Of a DNA stretch of 64,000 nucleotides, positions 48,186 to 58,053 are shown piece after piece. The notes under the pieces were generated by a model, which searched no databases, was not told the DNA's origin, and saw only the letters and a program-made list of their open reading frames with translations. Source of the DNA: Pseudarthrobacter sp. L1SW (GTDB lineage: Bacteria; Actinomycetota; Actinomycetes; Actinomycetales; Micrococcaceae). A program made the position numbers and the translations under genes. Location of the stretch: assembly GCF_020809045.1 (NCBI RefSeq), contig NZ_CP078079.1, positions 4,030,001 to 4,094,000 of the forward strand. The letters run 5' to 3'. How positions within the stretch are numbered: position 1 is the stretch's first letter; each line of letters starts with the position of its first letter.

Positions 48186-49711
48186 TTGGACTCCTCGGAA
48201 GGGGAAGGCTCGACGGCGGCGGGAGACGTTCCGGCCTCCGGCCCTGCAGGTGCGGGTACAGCTTCATCCGGGCTGGCTTCCGGCTGTTCTGCCCACCAGC
48301 GGAGCAGCCGTGCTTCCGCTTCCTCCGTGGACAGGGGACCGTTCTCCATCCGCTCGTTAAGCAGGAACTTGTAGGCGCGGCCCACCACGGGCCCCGGTTT
48401 GAGCCCCAGCAGGGCCATGATCCGGGCCCCGTCCAGGTCCGGGCGAACGGCGTCCAGCGACTCCTGTTCGCGCAGCGCGGCGATGCGGGCTTCGAGGTCG
48501 TCGTAGGCGAACGCGAGCCGCTCGGCCTTCCGCTGGTTGCGGGTGGTGACGTCCGAGCGGGTGAGCCGGTGCAGCCGCTCCAGCAGCGGCCCGGCGTCGG
48601 TCACGTAGCGGCGGACTGCGGAATCGCTCCAGCCGGCCTCCCCGTAGCCGTAGAAGCGCATGTGGAGTTCCACCAGGCGGGCCACAGCCTTGGTGGTGTC
48701 GTTGTCGAACCGCAGCGCCTTCATCCGCTTGGAGGTGAGCTTGGCCCCCACCATGTCATGGTGGCGGAAGCTCACCGCACCGCCCGGTTCGAAGCGGCGC
48801 GTAGCCGGCTTCCCGACGTCGTGCATTAATGCAGCGAAGCGCAGCACAAAGTCCGGACCCGGCACCGGGCCTTCACCGTCCGTCTCCAGTTCCGCTGCCT
48901 GCTCCAAAACCTGCAGCGAGTGCTGGTAGACGTCCTTGTGCCGGTGGTGCTCGTCCGACTCCAAACGGAGCGCGGAAACCTCCGGCAGCACGAACTCGGC
49001 GAGGCCCGTGTCCACCAGCAGGTCCACGCCCACGCGCGGACTGGCACCGCAGATGAGCTTGACCAGTTCGTCCCGCACGCGTTCGGCGGAAATGATGGTG
49101 ATCCGCTCCGCCATCTGCGTCATGGCCCGCCGGACGTCCTCATGCACGGACACACCCAGCTGGGCAGCGAACCGCGCCGCACGCATCATCCTCAGCGGAT
49201 CGTCGGAGAAAGAGAGCTCGGGTGCCCCCGGAGTGGCCAGGACGGATGCATGAAGGTCACGGACCCCGCCGAAGGGATCCACCAGTTCCAGGGAAGGCAG
49301 CTTCAGGGCCATGGCGTTGATGGTGAAGTCACGCCGCAGCAGGTCATCGGTCAGTGAGGATCCGAACGCCACCACCGGCTTGCGGGAATCGGGATCGTAG
49401 GCTTCTGCCCGGTAGGTGGTGATTTCGATCTGGAAACCGGCCTTGCGCATGCCGATCGTGCCAAACGCCCGGCCGATCTCCCAGTAGTTATCCGCCCACT
49501 TCTTGATGAGGGCCACCGTCTGGTCCGGGGTGGCATCGGTGGTGAAGTCCAGGTCGGGGGAGGTCCTGCCCAGGAAAAGGTCGCGCACCGGCCCGCCCAC
49601 CAGCGACAGTTCATGGCCGGCGTCCACGAAGCGCCGGCCGAGCTCCAGGACCACCGGGTCCACCTGGAAATCGACGGTCTGGGAATCAGTCTTGTGATGT
49701 GCGTGCGCCAT
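48182..49711 (-). CDS. cca: CCA tRNA nucleotidyltransferase
   Basis: The 509-residue enzyme adds or repairs the 3'-CCA end of tRNAs. It has a class II nucleotidyltransferase head (LVGGPVRDLFLGR, then SPDLDFTTDA with metal-binding Asp pair), an RNA-binding neck and an HD domain region (MHDVGKP). A Pro/Ala-rich C-terminal tail follows. The head matches the actinobacterial pcnA/cca type. It lies divergent from the NUDIX gene, as in Mycobacterium. It is normal length for the actinobacterial group. Confidence 0.92.
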   Translation of the reverse strand: MAHAHHKTDSQTVDFQVDPVVLELGRRFVDAGHELSLVGGPVRDLFLGRTSPDLDFTTDATPDQTVALIKKWADNYWEIGRAFGTIGMRKAGFQIEITTYRAEAYDPDSRKPVVAFGSSLTDDLLRRDFTINAMALKLPSLELVDPFGGVRDLHASVLATPGAPELSFSDDPLRMMRAARFAAQLGVSVHEDVRRAMTQMAERITIISAERVRDELVKLICGASPRVGVDLLVDTGLAEFVLPEVSALRLESDEHHRHKDVYQHSLQVLEQAAELETDGEGPVPGPDFVLRFAALMHDVGKPATRRFEPGGAVSFRHHDMVGAKLTSKRMKALRFDNDTTKAVARLVELHMRFYGYGEAGWSDSAVRRYVTDAGPLLERLHRLTRSDVTTRNQRKAERLAFAYDDLEARIAALREQESLDAVRPDLDGARIMALLGLKPGPVVGRAYKFLLNERMENGPLSTEEAEARLLRWWAEQPEASPDEAVPAPAGPEAGTSPAAVEPSPSEESK

Positions 49712-49870
49712 AGTTACTTAAGCTTGGCAGAAACCAGCGTGTCGGCAGGCCAAATTAGGGTCAAGATCCCGCGGAATAGCTCCGTGCGGGGGAAAGTGCG
49801 TCATATGCCGTCCATGTTGGTGTCATGTTCCGGTCATCACGAACGGGCAACAGTCGTTAGAGTGGACTCC

Positions 49871-50419
49871 ATGGCCCATCCAGTACCGAGCGCTCCAGGC
49901 AGGAGGACAAACCCACCATTGCCGTCGGCAATCGGTGCGCACGTTGCCCCTGCCCAGCATTCGGCACCGGCAACGCTGCCCACGGTTGAGGAGGTCTCCG
50001 CCGGCGGCGTCGTGGTGGACACGTCCGACGCCGAATTGAGGGTTGCGATCATCGCCCGCCTTAATCGCGGCGGACGTCTGGAGTGGTGCCTTCCGAAGGG
50101 CCACCCGGAGGGCAAAGAAAACAACGAACAGGCCGCGGTCCGCGAAATTGCCGAGGAAACCGGCATCGAAGGCGACATCCTCGCACCGCTGGGAAGCATC
50201 GACTACTGGTTCACCGTCAGCGGCCACAGGGTCCACAAAACGGTCCATCACTACCTCCTCCGTGCCACTGGCGGCGAGCTCACCATCGAGAACGATCCGG
50301 ACCAGGAAGCCGTGGATGTCGCCTGGGTTCCCATCCAGGAACTGGCACGGAAGCTGTCCTTCCCCAACGAGCGCCGGATCGCCGATCTGGCCCGCGAAGT
50401 CCTCCCCGGGCATCTTTAG
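49871..50419 (+). CDS. NUDIX hydrolase
   Basis: The ATG at 49871 is chosen because a -10-like TAGAGT (49858-49863) ends seven bases before, suggesting a leaderless mRNA; longer frames overlap cca. The 182-residue product has the NUDIX box (residues near 78-100, GHPEGKENNEQAAVREIAEE) and VGGVV-type flanking strands. It hydrolyses a nucleoside-diphosphate-linked compound, exact substrate unknown. The cca-nudix-murJ order is the same as in Mycobacterium tuberculosis (pcnA, mutT4, murJ region). Confidence 0.88.
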   Translation: MAHPVPSAPGRRTNPPLPSAIGAHVAPAQHSAPATLPTVEEVSAGGVVVDTSDAELRVAIIARLNRGGRLEWCLPKGHPEGKENNEQAAVREIAEETGIEGDILAPLGSIDYWFTVSGHRVHKTVHHYLLRATGGELTIENDPDQEAVDVAWVPIQELARKLSFPNERRIADLAREVLPGHL

Positions 50420-50471
50420 GGCTGTGTGCCCCGGCCCCCGGTTGCGGCGTTTACCGCCCGCGGGTGAGACG

Positions 50472-52640
50472 ATGAACTCGATGTCAGCTACCAACTTTCC
50501 TTCCGATAAAGCCGGACGTCCCGGCGATGCCGTGCCGGACGGCGTTCCCCCCGAGCCGGCCGGTGCGGACGGCACCCCGGGCACAGTTGCTGCCAGCGAG
50601 ACCCGCTCCAGCGCCATCATGGCTGCCGGAACACTCGTTTCGCGGTTCCTGGGTTTCGGAAAGACGTGGATGCTGGGCACGGCCCTGGGCCTGGGCTCCA
50701 CCGTCAATGACACCTTCATCAACGCGAACAACCTGCCCAACCTGATCTTCCTGCTGGTGGCCGGCGGCGTGTTCAACGCGGTCCTGGTGCCCCAGATCAT
50801 CAAGGCAAGCAAGGCGCCGGACAGGGGGGCGGACTACATCAGCCGGCTGCTGACGCTGGCTGTGCTCCTCCTGCTGGGACTGACAGCCCTGGTTACCCTG
50901 GCGGCGCCCGGCGTCATAGAACTCACCACCCAGGGATACACGCCCCAGCAAAAGGCCCTGGCCGTCACCTTTGCCTTCTGGTGCCTGCCGCAGATCTTCT
51001 TCTACGGCCTCTACGCCCTCCTCACCCAGGTACTGAACGCAAACGGGGCGTTCGGCCCCGCCATGTGGGCTCCCATCCTTAATAACGTGGTGGCCATCGC
51101 CGGCCTGGGCATGTTCATCTGGATCTTCGGGGCGAATGAACTGAATCCGCACACGCTGGACAACTGGGGCAGCACGCAAACCCTGCTGGTGGCCGGGTTC
51201 TCCACCATCGGCGTGGTGTCCCAGACTGCCATCCTGATGATTCCCGTTATCCGCCTGCGGCTGGGCCTCCGTCCCCGGTTCGGCTGGCGGGGAGTGGGAC
51301 TGGGCCAGGCCGCCAAGCTGAGCGTCTGGACCCTGCTGACTGCCGCCGTCGGGCAGCTTGCCTTCCTGTACGTCATGCGCATCGCCACCATCCCCGGCGC
51401 GGAACGCATCCGTCTGCAGCAGGCGGGAGACCCGTCAGCGAACATGCTGCCCGGCAACGCCGTGCTGGAGGTGGCCAGCCAGCTCTACCTGCTGCCGCAC
51501 TCCATCATCGCGCTGTCCCTAGCCACCGTCCTGTTTAACAGGATGACGCGGGCCTCGCAGGACGGGAACCGCGCCGAACTGCGCGAAGCCCTCTCCCATG
51601 GCCTGCGGACCATGGCGGTGGCCACCGTCTTCGGCGCGCTGGCCCTCTTTGCCCTTGCGGGCCCGCTGGGCATGTTCTTCTCCGGAGGCCTGCGCCAGGA
51701 CGGCGTCATGCTGGCCCAGACGCTCACCATCCTGGCGCTCAGCACGCCGTTCATGAGCGCCAACTTCATGATGTCCCGCGTCTTCTACGCGAATGAGGAC
51801 GCCCGCACCCCCTTCTACATCCAGCTGCAGCTGGCGGTTGTCTACGTGGCTGGGGCCTTCGCCATCCAGTTCCTGCCGGTCACCCAGATCATCTACGCCA
51901 TCGCCGTGCTTTATATGGTGGGCAATATCCTCTCGGTGGTCATCAGCGCGTACTTCCTGCGACGCCTCCTGGGGCACCTGGACGGGGCACGGATCGCCAA
52001 CTCCTACATCCGCATGGGGTGGGCGGCGCTGGGTTCGGCCGTTGCAGGTGCGGGTGCGCTGTGGCTGATGGGCAGCTACAGCCCTGACGGTTTCGCCTGG
52101 CGCGACCGGCTGTCAGCCCTCGTGACTGTCGTCGTGGTGGGTCCGGTCATGCTGGTGGCCTACTTCTTCCTGCTCAAGCTGTTCCGGGTAGCCGAACTGC
52201 GGGACCTGCTCCGCCCCCTCCTGGGGCGGCTCGGCCGGGGCGCACCGCCGGCACCTTCGGCGGAAGCCGGGAACCCGCCGTCGGACTCTGCCCCTGGTGA
52301 GCCTTCGGCTGAACGACGACGGCCCGCACCGGAGCGTGCCACAACCTCCGTGGACACCGGGCTTATTCCCCGCATTTCCGGCGAGTTCGACGCCGTTTCC
52401 TTCCGGGCGGGGCCGGCTCCGGAACAGGAGGGCACGGAACATCAGGCAATGCGGAGGCAGGCGCGCGACGGCGATGGGCCGGCTTCGTCCGACCAGGACT
52501 ACCTTCCGGCGGAAGACCAGCCCAGTACGGCCCGTGGGGGTTTGCTCAAGGAACAGATTCCGCTGCCAGGGCGCCGTACCTTCCAGGGAAAGCCCGGCGA
52601 GAACCCCTATTTCAAGCAGCGGCGCCCCCGGAAAAAGTGA
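50472..52640 (+). CDS. murJ: Lipid II flippase MurJ (MviN)
   Basis: The 722-residue protein has a MurJ core of about 14 helices (residues about 40-560). It includes GTLVSRFLGFGKTWMLGT and the NNLPNLIFLLVAGGVFNAVL segment, the Lipid II-binding cavity region. A long hydrophilic tail rich in Pro, Glu and Arg follows (about 580-722). It flips Lipid II for cell-wall synthesis. In mycobacteria MurJ is fused to a pseudokinase; here that part is a separate gene 165 bp downstream. The ATG at 50472 is used; ATG at 50481 is possible. Confidence 0.92.
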   Translation: MNSMSATNFPSDKAGRPGDAVPDGVPPEPAGADGTPGTVAASETRSSAIMAAGTLVSRFLGFGKTWMLGTALGLGSTVNDTFINANNLPNLIFLLVAGGVFNAVLVPQIIKASKAPDRGADYISRLLTLAVLLLLGLTALVTLAAPGVIELTTQGYTPQQKALAVTFAFWCLPQIFFYGLYALLTQVLNANGAFGPAMWAPILNNVVAIAGLGMFIWIFGANELNPHTLDNWGSTQTLLVAGFSTIGVVSQTAILMIPVIRLRLGLRPRFGWRGVGLGQAAKLSVWTLLTAAVGQLAFLYVMRIATIPGAERIRLQQAGDPSANMLPGNAVLEVASQLYLLPHSIIALSLATVLFNRMTRASQDGNRAELREALSHGLRTMAVATVFGALALFALAGPLGMFFSGGLRQDGVMLAQTLTILALSTPFMSANFMMSRVFYANEDARTPFYIQLQLAVVYVAGAFAIQFLPVTQIIYAIAVLYMVGNILSVVISAYFLRRLLGHLDGARIANSYIRMGWAALGSAVAGAGALWLMGSYSPDGFAWRDRLSALVTVVVVGPVMLVAYFFLLKLFRVAELRDLLRPLLGRLGRGAPPAPSAEAGNPPSDSAPGEPSAERRRPAPERATTSVDTGLIPRISGEFDAVSFRAGPAPEQEGTEHQAMRRQARDGDGPASSDQDYLPAEDQPSTARGGLLKEQIPLPGRRTFQGKPGENPYFKQRRPRKK

Positions 52641-52805
52641 CGCTCGAGCAGTTCTCCGCCGCTGCGATCCAGGGCGCAGGGGACGCAATCGGCTAGGATC
52701 GAGAAGGTACAGGGGTAGTTGCATTCAGGGGCCAGCCGCCCGGCGGCTCCTGGGTGGCGGTTGCATCATTCAAGCCGGCACTCCCGGACAGTCTAGGAGG
52801 AACAC

Positions 52806-54410
52806 GTGTCCAACCCGATCGATGTCGGATCAGTACTGGGCGGCCGTTATAAGGTCACCGCCACTGTATTGGCCTCGCACGACCACGATCTGGTACTGGA
52901 CGGTGTGGACCAGGTCCTGAACCGTCCAGTCAGCATCCTGGTGGCCGGCCCCGGCAACACTGAACAGGTTGCCCAGAGCGCCCGTGAAGTGGCTACCGGC
53001 GAGCGGCCCGGAACCGTCCAGGTCCTGGACCTTGGCATGACCGAGGCCGCCACCTACCTCATCACCAACCACACGTCCGCTGCGGACCTGCTGGACCTCG
53101 TGGTGGCCTCGAATCCCCCCTATGTGGAACCATTCTTCACGGACACCCTGGGCAGCGAGATCTTCGGGCAGCCAAGGTCTCACGAGCCCGAGCCTTACGA
53201 CGATGAAGACCACGTCGAAGCGGGCTACATCAACTACTCGGACACGCACCCCAGCCAGGTGGATCCCTACCGGCACGCACCAGCTGTGCCGCCCAAGCCG
53301 CCTGTCCGGCCGGCTGCGGCACCTTCCTCCGCGCGCAAGTCCAGCGGTGCTTCTGCAGTGGGCGGGGCAGCAGCTGCCGGTGGAGCCCTCGGGGCAGCGG
53401 GCGCTGCGGCTGCCGCCGGTTCTGCAGCCCGCAACGGCAGCGAAACCGCAACACGTTCCACTCCAACCCAGGCTGATCCAACCCGGGCAGATCAGACCCC
53501 GGCCGATCAGGCAGGGCAGCCGCAGGTCACGGGGCCTGTCCACGGGGAGGGAGCTCCGGGCGGAAAACCGAAGGTCTCGCTATGGTCTGACGACGATTAC
53601 GCCTACTCAGAGGACCAGCCTTCCGGGAACGCCCCGGTAAAGGATGAACCCCAGCCGGACAAGAAATCGTCCTTGTTTGCCCGCTCTGCCGCGCCCGCCG
53701 CTGCAGGTGCTTCCTATGATGAAGAACCCGGCTATGACGACGACCGTGACGAGGACAGCCGGGAGCCCAGGTCCATGCGGTGGCTCGTCGGCGGGTTGCT
53801 CGCTGTGGTCCTCATTGCCGGACTCGTTTTCGCCGTAACAAACCTGGGCAGCCTGTTGTCACCGCAGCCGCAGGCTGTTCCCACCGCCCCCGCCACCAAC
53901 AGCGGAGCCCCGGCGACCACGGAACCCGGAACGCAGGCGCCGCCATCCGCTCCGCCCGCGGTCCCCCCGGCCATTGAAAACATCAGCAGGCAGGGGAACT
54001 TCGATTTCGCCGCCGCCTTCGATGGTGACCTGGTGAAGGCCTATGACGGTAACGCTGCCAGCTATTGGTCGGACATGGAGTTCGCCACTGAAAACTGGGG
54101 CGGCCTGGCGGCCCAGGGCGTCCCGCTGGTGGTAAAGCTCAAGAGCCCGGCAAAGGTTTCTTCCATCACACTCTCGCAGTTGGGGGGATCCGGTGGAAAC
54201 ATCACGGTGTACACCAACGACCGGCCTGCCCTCGACGGAGCCAAAGCCGTAGGGACCAACAGCTTCACCTCAACGGACCTGACCATGCCGCTGGCCGAGC
54301 CTGTCCAGGCCCAGTACGTGATTGTTTCCATCAATTCGCTGCCTCGACTCGCTGCTCCCAAGACCCGCTACGGTTACGGCATCCGGCTCGCCGAGATCAA
54401 GGTCCAGTAA
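52806..54410 (+). CDS. Membrane protein with pseudokinase-like N-terminus and discoidin-like extracellular domain
   Basis: The GTG at 52806 follows TAGGAGGAA. The 534-residue product opens VGSVLGGRYKVTATV, a protein-kinase-like glycine-loop start, but lacks a complete kinase domain (no HRD or DFG). A long acidic/Ala-rich cytoplasmic region follows, then one membrane helix (about residues 328-347), a Pro/Ala linker and an extracellular beta-rich domain of about 140 residues. In M. tuberculosis the fused C-terminus of MurJ (Rv3910) has this order, so this protein is probably the split-off regulatory part. The kinase-like fold is inferred. Confidence 0.75.
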   Translation: MSNPIDVGSVLGGRYKVTATVLASHDHDLVLDGVDQVLNRPVSILVAGPGNTEQVAQSAREVATGERPGTVQVLDLGMTEAATYLITNHTSAADLLDLVVASNPPYVEPFFTDTLGSEIFGQPRSHEPEPYDDEDHVEAGYINYSDTHPSQVDPYRHAPAVPPKPPVRPAAAPSSARKSSGASAVGGAAAAGGALGAAGAAAAAGSAARNGSETATRSTPTQADPTRADQTPADQAGQPQVTGPVHGEGAPGGKPKVSLWSDDDYAYSEDQPSGNAPVKDEPQPDKKSSLFARSAAPAAAGASYDEEPGYDDDRDEDSREPRSMRWLVGGLLAVVLIAGLVFAVTNLGSLLSPQPQAVPTAPATNSGAPATTEPGTQAPPSAPPAVPPAIENISRQGNFDFAAAFDGDLVKAYDGNAASYWSDMEFATENWGGLAAQGVPLVVKLKSPAKVSSITLSQLGGSGGNITVYTNDRPALDGAKAVGTNSFTSTDLTMPLAEPVQAQYVIVSINSLPRLAAPKTRYGYGIRLAEIKVQ

Positions 54411-54427
54411 GTCCTCCTGGGGCAACA

Positions 54428-54446
54428 GGCAGGCGAGGCGCCTGCT
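54428..54446 (+). terminator. Short hairpin after the pseudokinase-like gene
   Basis: A 7-bp stem (54429-54435 with 54439-54445) with an AGG loop lies 18 bp after the stop. It is a weak candidate terminator. Confidence 0.4.
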
Positions 54447-54526
54447 GAGTTGGACTGTAACCTTGGAAGAGTGCCTTCGGTGATGGCCGTCTGCTGTCCA
54501 CCGGGGTTTCACCACGTCCAGGCGCT

Positions 54527-54552
54527 GGAATATTCAGCATCACGTAGCAGTT
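54527..54552 (+). promoter_or_regulatory. SigH/SigR-type promoter of trxB-trxA
   Basis: GGAAT (54527-54531) followed by GTT (54550-54552) with exactly 18 bp between matches the GGAAT-N18-GTT consensus of thiol-stress ECF sigma factors (SigR of Streptomyces, SigH of mycobacteria). It lies 60 bp upstream of the trxB start and would induce the thioredoxin system under disulfide stress. Confidence 0.75.
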
Positions 54553-54612
54553 GTGCCATGTGGCCGGCCTCCACAGGGAGGCGCGTCGAATAAGGAAGAG
54601 GTTCACCGTTCA

Positions 54613-55569
54613 GTGACCATCGCAGAAAACACCGCGTCCAAAGTACGTGATGTCATCATCGTGGGCTCTGGCCCGGCTGGTTACACGGCAGCTGTATACA
54701 CCGCCCGTGCCAACCTCAAGCCGCTTTTGCTTGCAGGCTCCGTTACGGCCGGCGGTGAGCTGATGAACACCACGGACGTTGAGAACTACCCCGGCTTCCC
54801 GGAGGGGATCATGGGTCCGGACCTGATGGAGAACTTCGAGAAGCAGGCCGCCCGCTTTGGCACCGAGATCCAGTTTGAGGACGTCACTTCGCTTGAGCTC
54901 GAGGACACTGTGAAAACGGTGACCATTGCCACGGGGGAGACCTTCCGGGCGAAGGCAATCATTCTTTCTACGGGTTCCGCTTACCGGGAGCTTGGACTGC
55001 CTAACGAAAAGCGCCTCTCCGGCCACGGCGTTAGCTGGTGTGCAACCTGTGACGGTTTCTTTTTCAAGGATCAGGACATTGCCGTTATCGGCGGCGGCGA
55101 TTCCGCTATGGAGGAAGCTCTGTTCCTCACCAAGTTCGCGAAATCGGTGACAGTCGTCCACCGCCGTGACACCTTGAAGGCATCCAAGATCATGGCCGAC
55201 CGCGCCTTGGCCCACGAAAAGATCAACTTCATCTGGAACAGCACGGTGGAGGATGTCGTGGGCGGGGACAAAGTCACCGGCCTGAAGTTGAAGAACCTCA
55301 TCGACGGGACCACCTCCGACCTCCCGGTGACGGGCGTCTTCGTGGCCATCGGCAATGACCCCAGGACCGACCTGGTCAAGGGCGTGCTTGAGCTGACACC
55401 CGAGGGAACCATCGCCGTAGAAGGCCGCAGTTCGAAGACAAGCATCCCCGGGGTGTTTGCTGCCGGCGATGTTGTGGACCCCACCTATCGCCAAGCCATT
55501 ACGGCTTCCGGCTCGGGCTGTGTAGCAGCAATCGATGTTGAGCACTACCTCGCAGACCTGCCCGCATAA
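54613..55569 (+). CDS. trxB: Thioredoxin reductase TrxB
   Basis: The 318-residue flavoprotein reduces thioredoxin with NADPH. It has an N-terminal FAD site (IIVGSGPAGYTAAVYTARA), the redox-active CATC motif (C143, C146), an NADPH-binding GGGDSAMEEA and the C-terminal GVFAAGDVVDPTYRQAITA FAD motif. The GTG at 54613 is chosen with AAGGAAGAGG about eleven bases upstream; longer frames overlap the promoter. trxA follows after 36 bp. Confidence 0.96.
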   Translation: MTIAENTASKVRDVIIVGSGPAGYTAAVYTARANLKPLLLAGSVTAGGELMNTTDVENYPGFPEGIMGPDLMENFEKQAARFGTEIQFEDVTSLELEDTVKTVTIATGETFRAKAIILSTGSAYRELGLPNEKRLSGHGVSWCATCDGFFFKDQDIAVIGGGDSAMEEALFLTKFAKSVTVVHRRDTLKASKIMADRALAHEKINFIWNSTVEDVVGGDKVTGLKLKNLIDGTTSDLPVTGVFVAIGNDPRTDLVKGVLELTPEGTIAVEGRSSKTSIPGVFAAGDVVDPTYRQAITASGSGCVAAIDVEHYLADLPA

Positions 55570-55605
55570 TTACTGCAACGACATCCGAAGAGAGAGACAA
55601 GGGTT

Positions 55606-55932
55606 ATGAGTAACGCCAAAGACGTAACAGACGCAAGCTTCAGCACGGACGTTCTGTCCTCCGACAAGCCGGTTATTGTTGATTTCTGGGCAGAGTGGTG
55701 CGGGCCCTGCCGCAAGCTCGGGCCCATCCTGGACGAAATTTCCGTGGAATACAGCGAAAAGGTCGACGTCGTCAAGGTCAACGTGGACGACAACCCGTCC
55801 ATTGCTGCCGAGTACGGGATCACCTCCATCCCGGCTGTTTACCTGTTCCAGGGTGGGGAAGTGAAGAGCACCGTTATCGGGGCAAAGCCTAAGCAGTTCT
55901 TCGAGAAGGAATTCGCGGACGTTCTGTCCTAG
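55606..55932 (+). CDS. trxA: Thioredoxin TrxA
   Basis: The 108-residue product has the canonical WCGPC active site (C32, C35), the buried Asp of VDFWAEWC and a conserved cis-Pro segment (ITSIPAVYLF). It is normal length, with no signal peptide. It is downstream of trxB in a two-gene operon driven by the SigH/SigR-type promoter. A strong terminator follows. cwlM, which follows trxA in many actinobacteria, is absent. Confidence 0.96.
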   Translation: MSNAKDVTDASFSTDVLSSDKPVIVDFWAEWCGPCRKLGPILDEISVEYSEKVDVVKVNVDDNPSIAAEYGITSIPAVYLFQGGEVKSTVIGAKPKQFFEKEFADVLS

Positions 55933-55956
55933 GTTCTGATATTTTCTTAGTTTTCC

Positions 55957-55995
55957 GAGTGGCCACCGCCCGAAGGCGGTGGCCACTCTTCTTTA
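55957..55995 (+). terminator. Strong intrinsic terminator after trxA
   Basis: A perfect 14-bp stem (55957-55970 with 55975-55988) with a CGAA loop is followed by a T-rich tail. It ends the trxBA operon and marks the left border of the gene-free centromere-like region. Confidence 0.88.
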
Positions 55996-56090
55996 TCCGT
56001 GGAATTGCTTGGTTACCCTGTGAGCCTTTCGCGCGAGCAAGTTGGCCGGCAGTTGCACCTAGGTAGGCTGCCTACTTCAAATGACGTCTC

Positions 56091-56106
56091 TGTTTCACGT
56101 GAAACA
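56091..56106. other. parS: parS site 1
   Basis: Perfect 16-bp TGTTTCACGTGAAACA, the standard ParB-binding site. Confidence 0.95.
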
Positions 56107-56557
56107 GGGCGGCTTGTTGCCCGTGCAGTAATATCGGCGCTCAGGAGAAATTGGCCGGAGTTGTGACCCCGTGCGCCCTGCACGTGGGTGCTGCGGTTGC
56201 ATAACGTCTTCAAGGCCAGGGAAATGGGGGGCTTGCCCACTCCCGGGGCTCGAAGAAGCTTCCTTCCACAGTGCCCGTCGATGCAGAATCGGGAGGCGAT
56301 GCGGTGCATGTGGTGCCTGCCTGTTTGATTAATCTGCTCATGCCCACCAAGCGGGCGATACAGCGACTGCACCTGTGCTTGCCATTCGGACACTAGCCTA
56401 ATCAGCCATTGGCAATTCTGCTGGCAATTCTGAGCAGACATCTGCATCCGCGCGACCAAACATAAGAACGATGACGCCAAAAGCGACTACCCGCAGACGA
56501 GAGCCGCGCAATGTGACCGTCGAAAGATTCTTCTTTGCTTGCCCATGGAGGAAGCCT

Positions 56558-56573
56558 TGTTTCACGTGAAACA
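56558..56573. other. parS: parS site 2
   Basis: Perfect TGTTTCACGTGAAACA, 467 bp from site 1. Confidence 0.95.
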
Positions 56574-57491
56574 AGCCCGTGCACTCACCGCCGCGCTGCG
56601 CAGCAAGGAACCCGGTCGTCTCCGAGGAGGACAGGCAGATTCACAACCGTTGGGGGCTGCGTGCCTGTGCCGCCGGGCCGTAGGCGGACTCCCACTGCGG
56701 AAATGGTGCATCTGCTCTGAAGGTCCACCGCCCCGGGTACATCGAGTGGCGCACTCCGACCCAGGACCAGTCGGGGAAGACCGCCGCCCAGTCCGCCGTG
56801 CCTATGGATCGTCCAGTGAATGGTCAACTCACTAGGTCCACCAACGAGTTCCAGACTGGTACTAAATGGTAAGCCAAACCTACAGCGTGTGCTGCCCGCT
56901 GGTCAGGCAACCGCGCTAAACAACTGCCGCGACCTATAGACTGCCCAGGCTTCCTGGTCCTCGCAGCTGGGACGAGCCAGCCATCCCCCCGGTGCCGGCG
57001 AGGATTCTCGTTCATGAAGCCCCACTCCGTCCACGGAGGGCGCGCAGCGAGGTGTTGAGTGACCAACCATCCCGCCCAAGCCAGCCGGATATCCAACACC
57101 TATGTTCCCCATGTCCGCCAGCAGCATCCGACAATACTTCCCTCAATCCGGCTCAAGGCCCGATCATGCTCTTTGTAGCCTTGAGTCAGATGCTGGTGAC
57201 AGTCCGCGCAGCGGCGCCACAGGGGATCGTGCTGTGGGACCGTCCGCGGTACCACGCCGGCAGCGCAAACTGGCTTCGGACTTTGTCGAGGCGTCCCGCG
57301 ATCCAGCATCAGCGCCTCGCACGGCGCGCCTCACCGGTTCGAACCATTAACGCGCGTAAGGGTGATGGTGGAATCTAATAGCGCCTTAGCCTTGGCCGCA
57401 GGGCGAACGTTCATGCTGCTACCAGTGAACAGGGCATCCGCGAAACCCCGGTGCGAGGAGCGGACTACTCGCAGCTTGATTTCAGCCTCCG

Positions 57492-57507
57492 CGTTTCACG
57501 TGAAACA
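57492..57507. other. parS: parS site 3 (one mismatch)
   Basis: CGTTTCACGTGAAACA; the first base differs from consensus. Confidence 0.9.
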
Positions 57508-58053
57508 CAGGATCCGGACTCCGCCCGCTTCCAGAGCGCACGTCACGCGGAACCGCATCGAAGAACCGGGGAGGGCGCAACGAGAAGTTACAATTTCTTG
57601 CTCCCTGCATCGATTTCACATCCCACGGATCCGTCGCCTTTTCGCCTCACCGGTGTCATCGGCCGGGCTACCACCAGCGCATATGCACATGATGGTGTCG
57701 ACCAACGGCACCATGTACAGCAGCAGTCCCGGTGGTTGCGTGGATAAGACCAGGCGCTGTGCCGGCATAGCGGGGGTAACAACTGGGCCCAGCGATATCT
57801 TTCCCTTACCAGAAAGACCAAGTCGATCAACGCCGCCCTGGTGGTCCTGGTCTGGGCCGGGAGGCCTGACCGCGTGGACCTCGTGGTTAGGGCAGTGCGT
57901 GAACGGAGCCGAACAGGCGACATTCACCCGAAAGAAGCTCGTTCGAATGCCACTGCCTCGAACCTCCTCCTCCATGTTTGTGCACCCGCCACCCGGTCTT
58001 CCTTCGTCCCAGAACGTCCCTCGCTTAGCACAAGATCGGACTGAGGGCGCACG

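Noticed and set aside
57331..57350. tRNA-like T-loop (GGTTCGAACC)
   Set aside because: No matching acceptor, D or anticodon arms around it; the motif is a simple palindrome.
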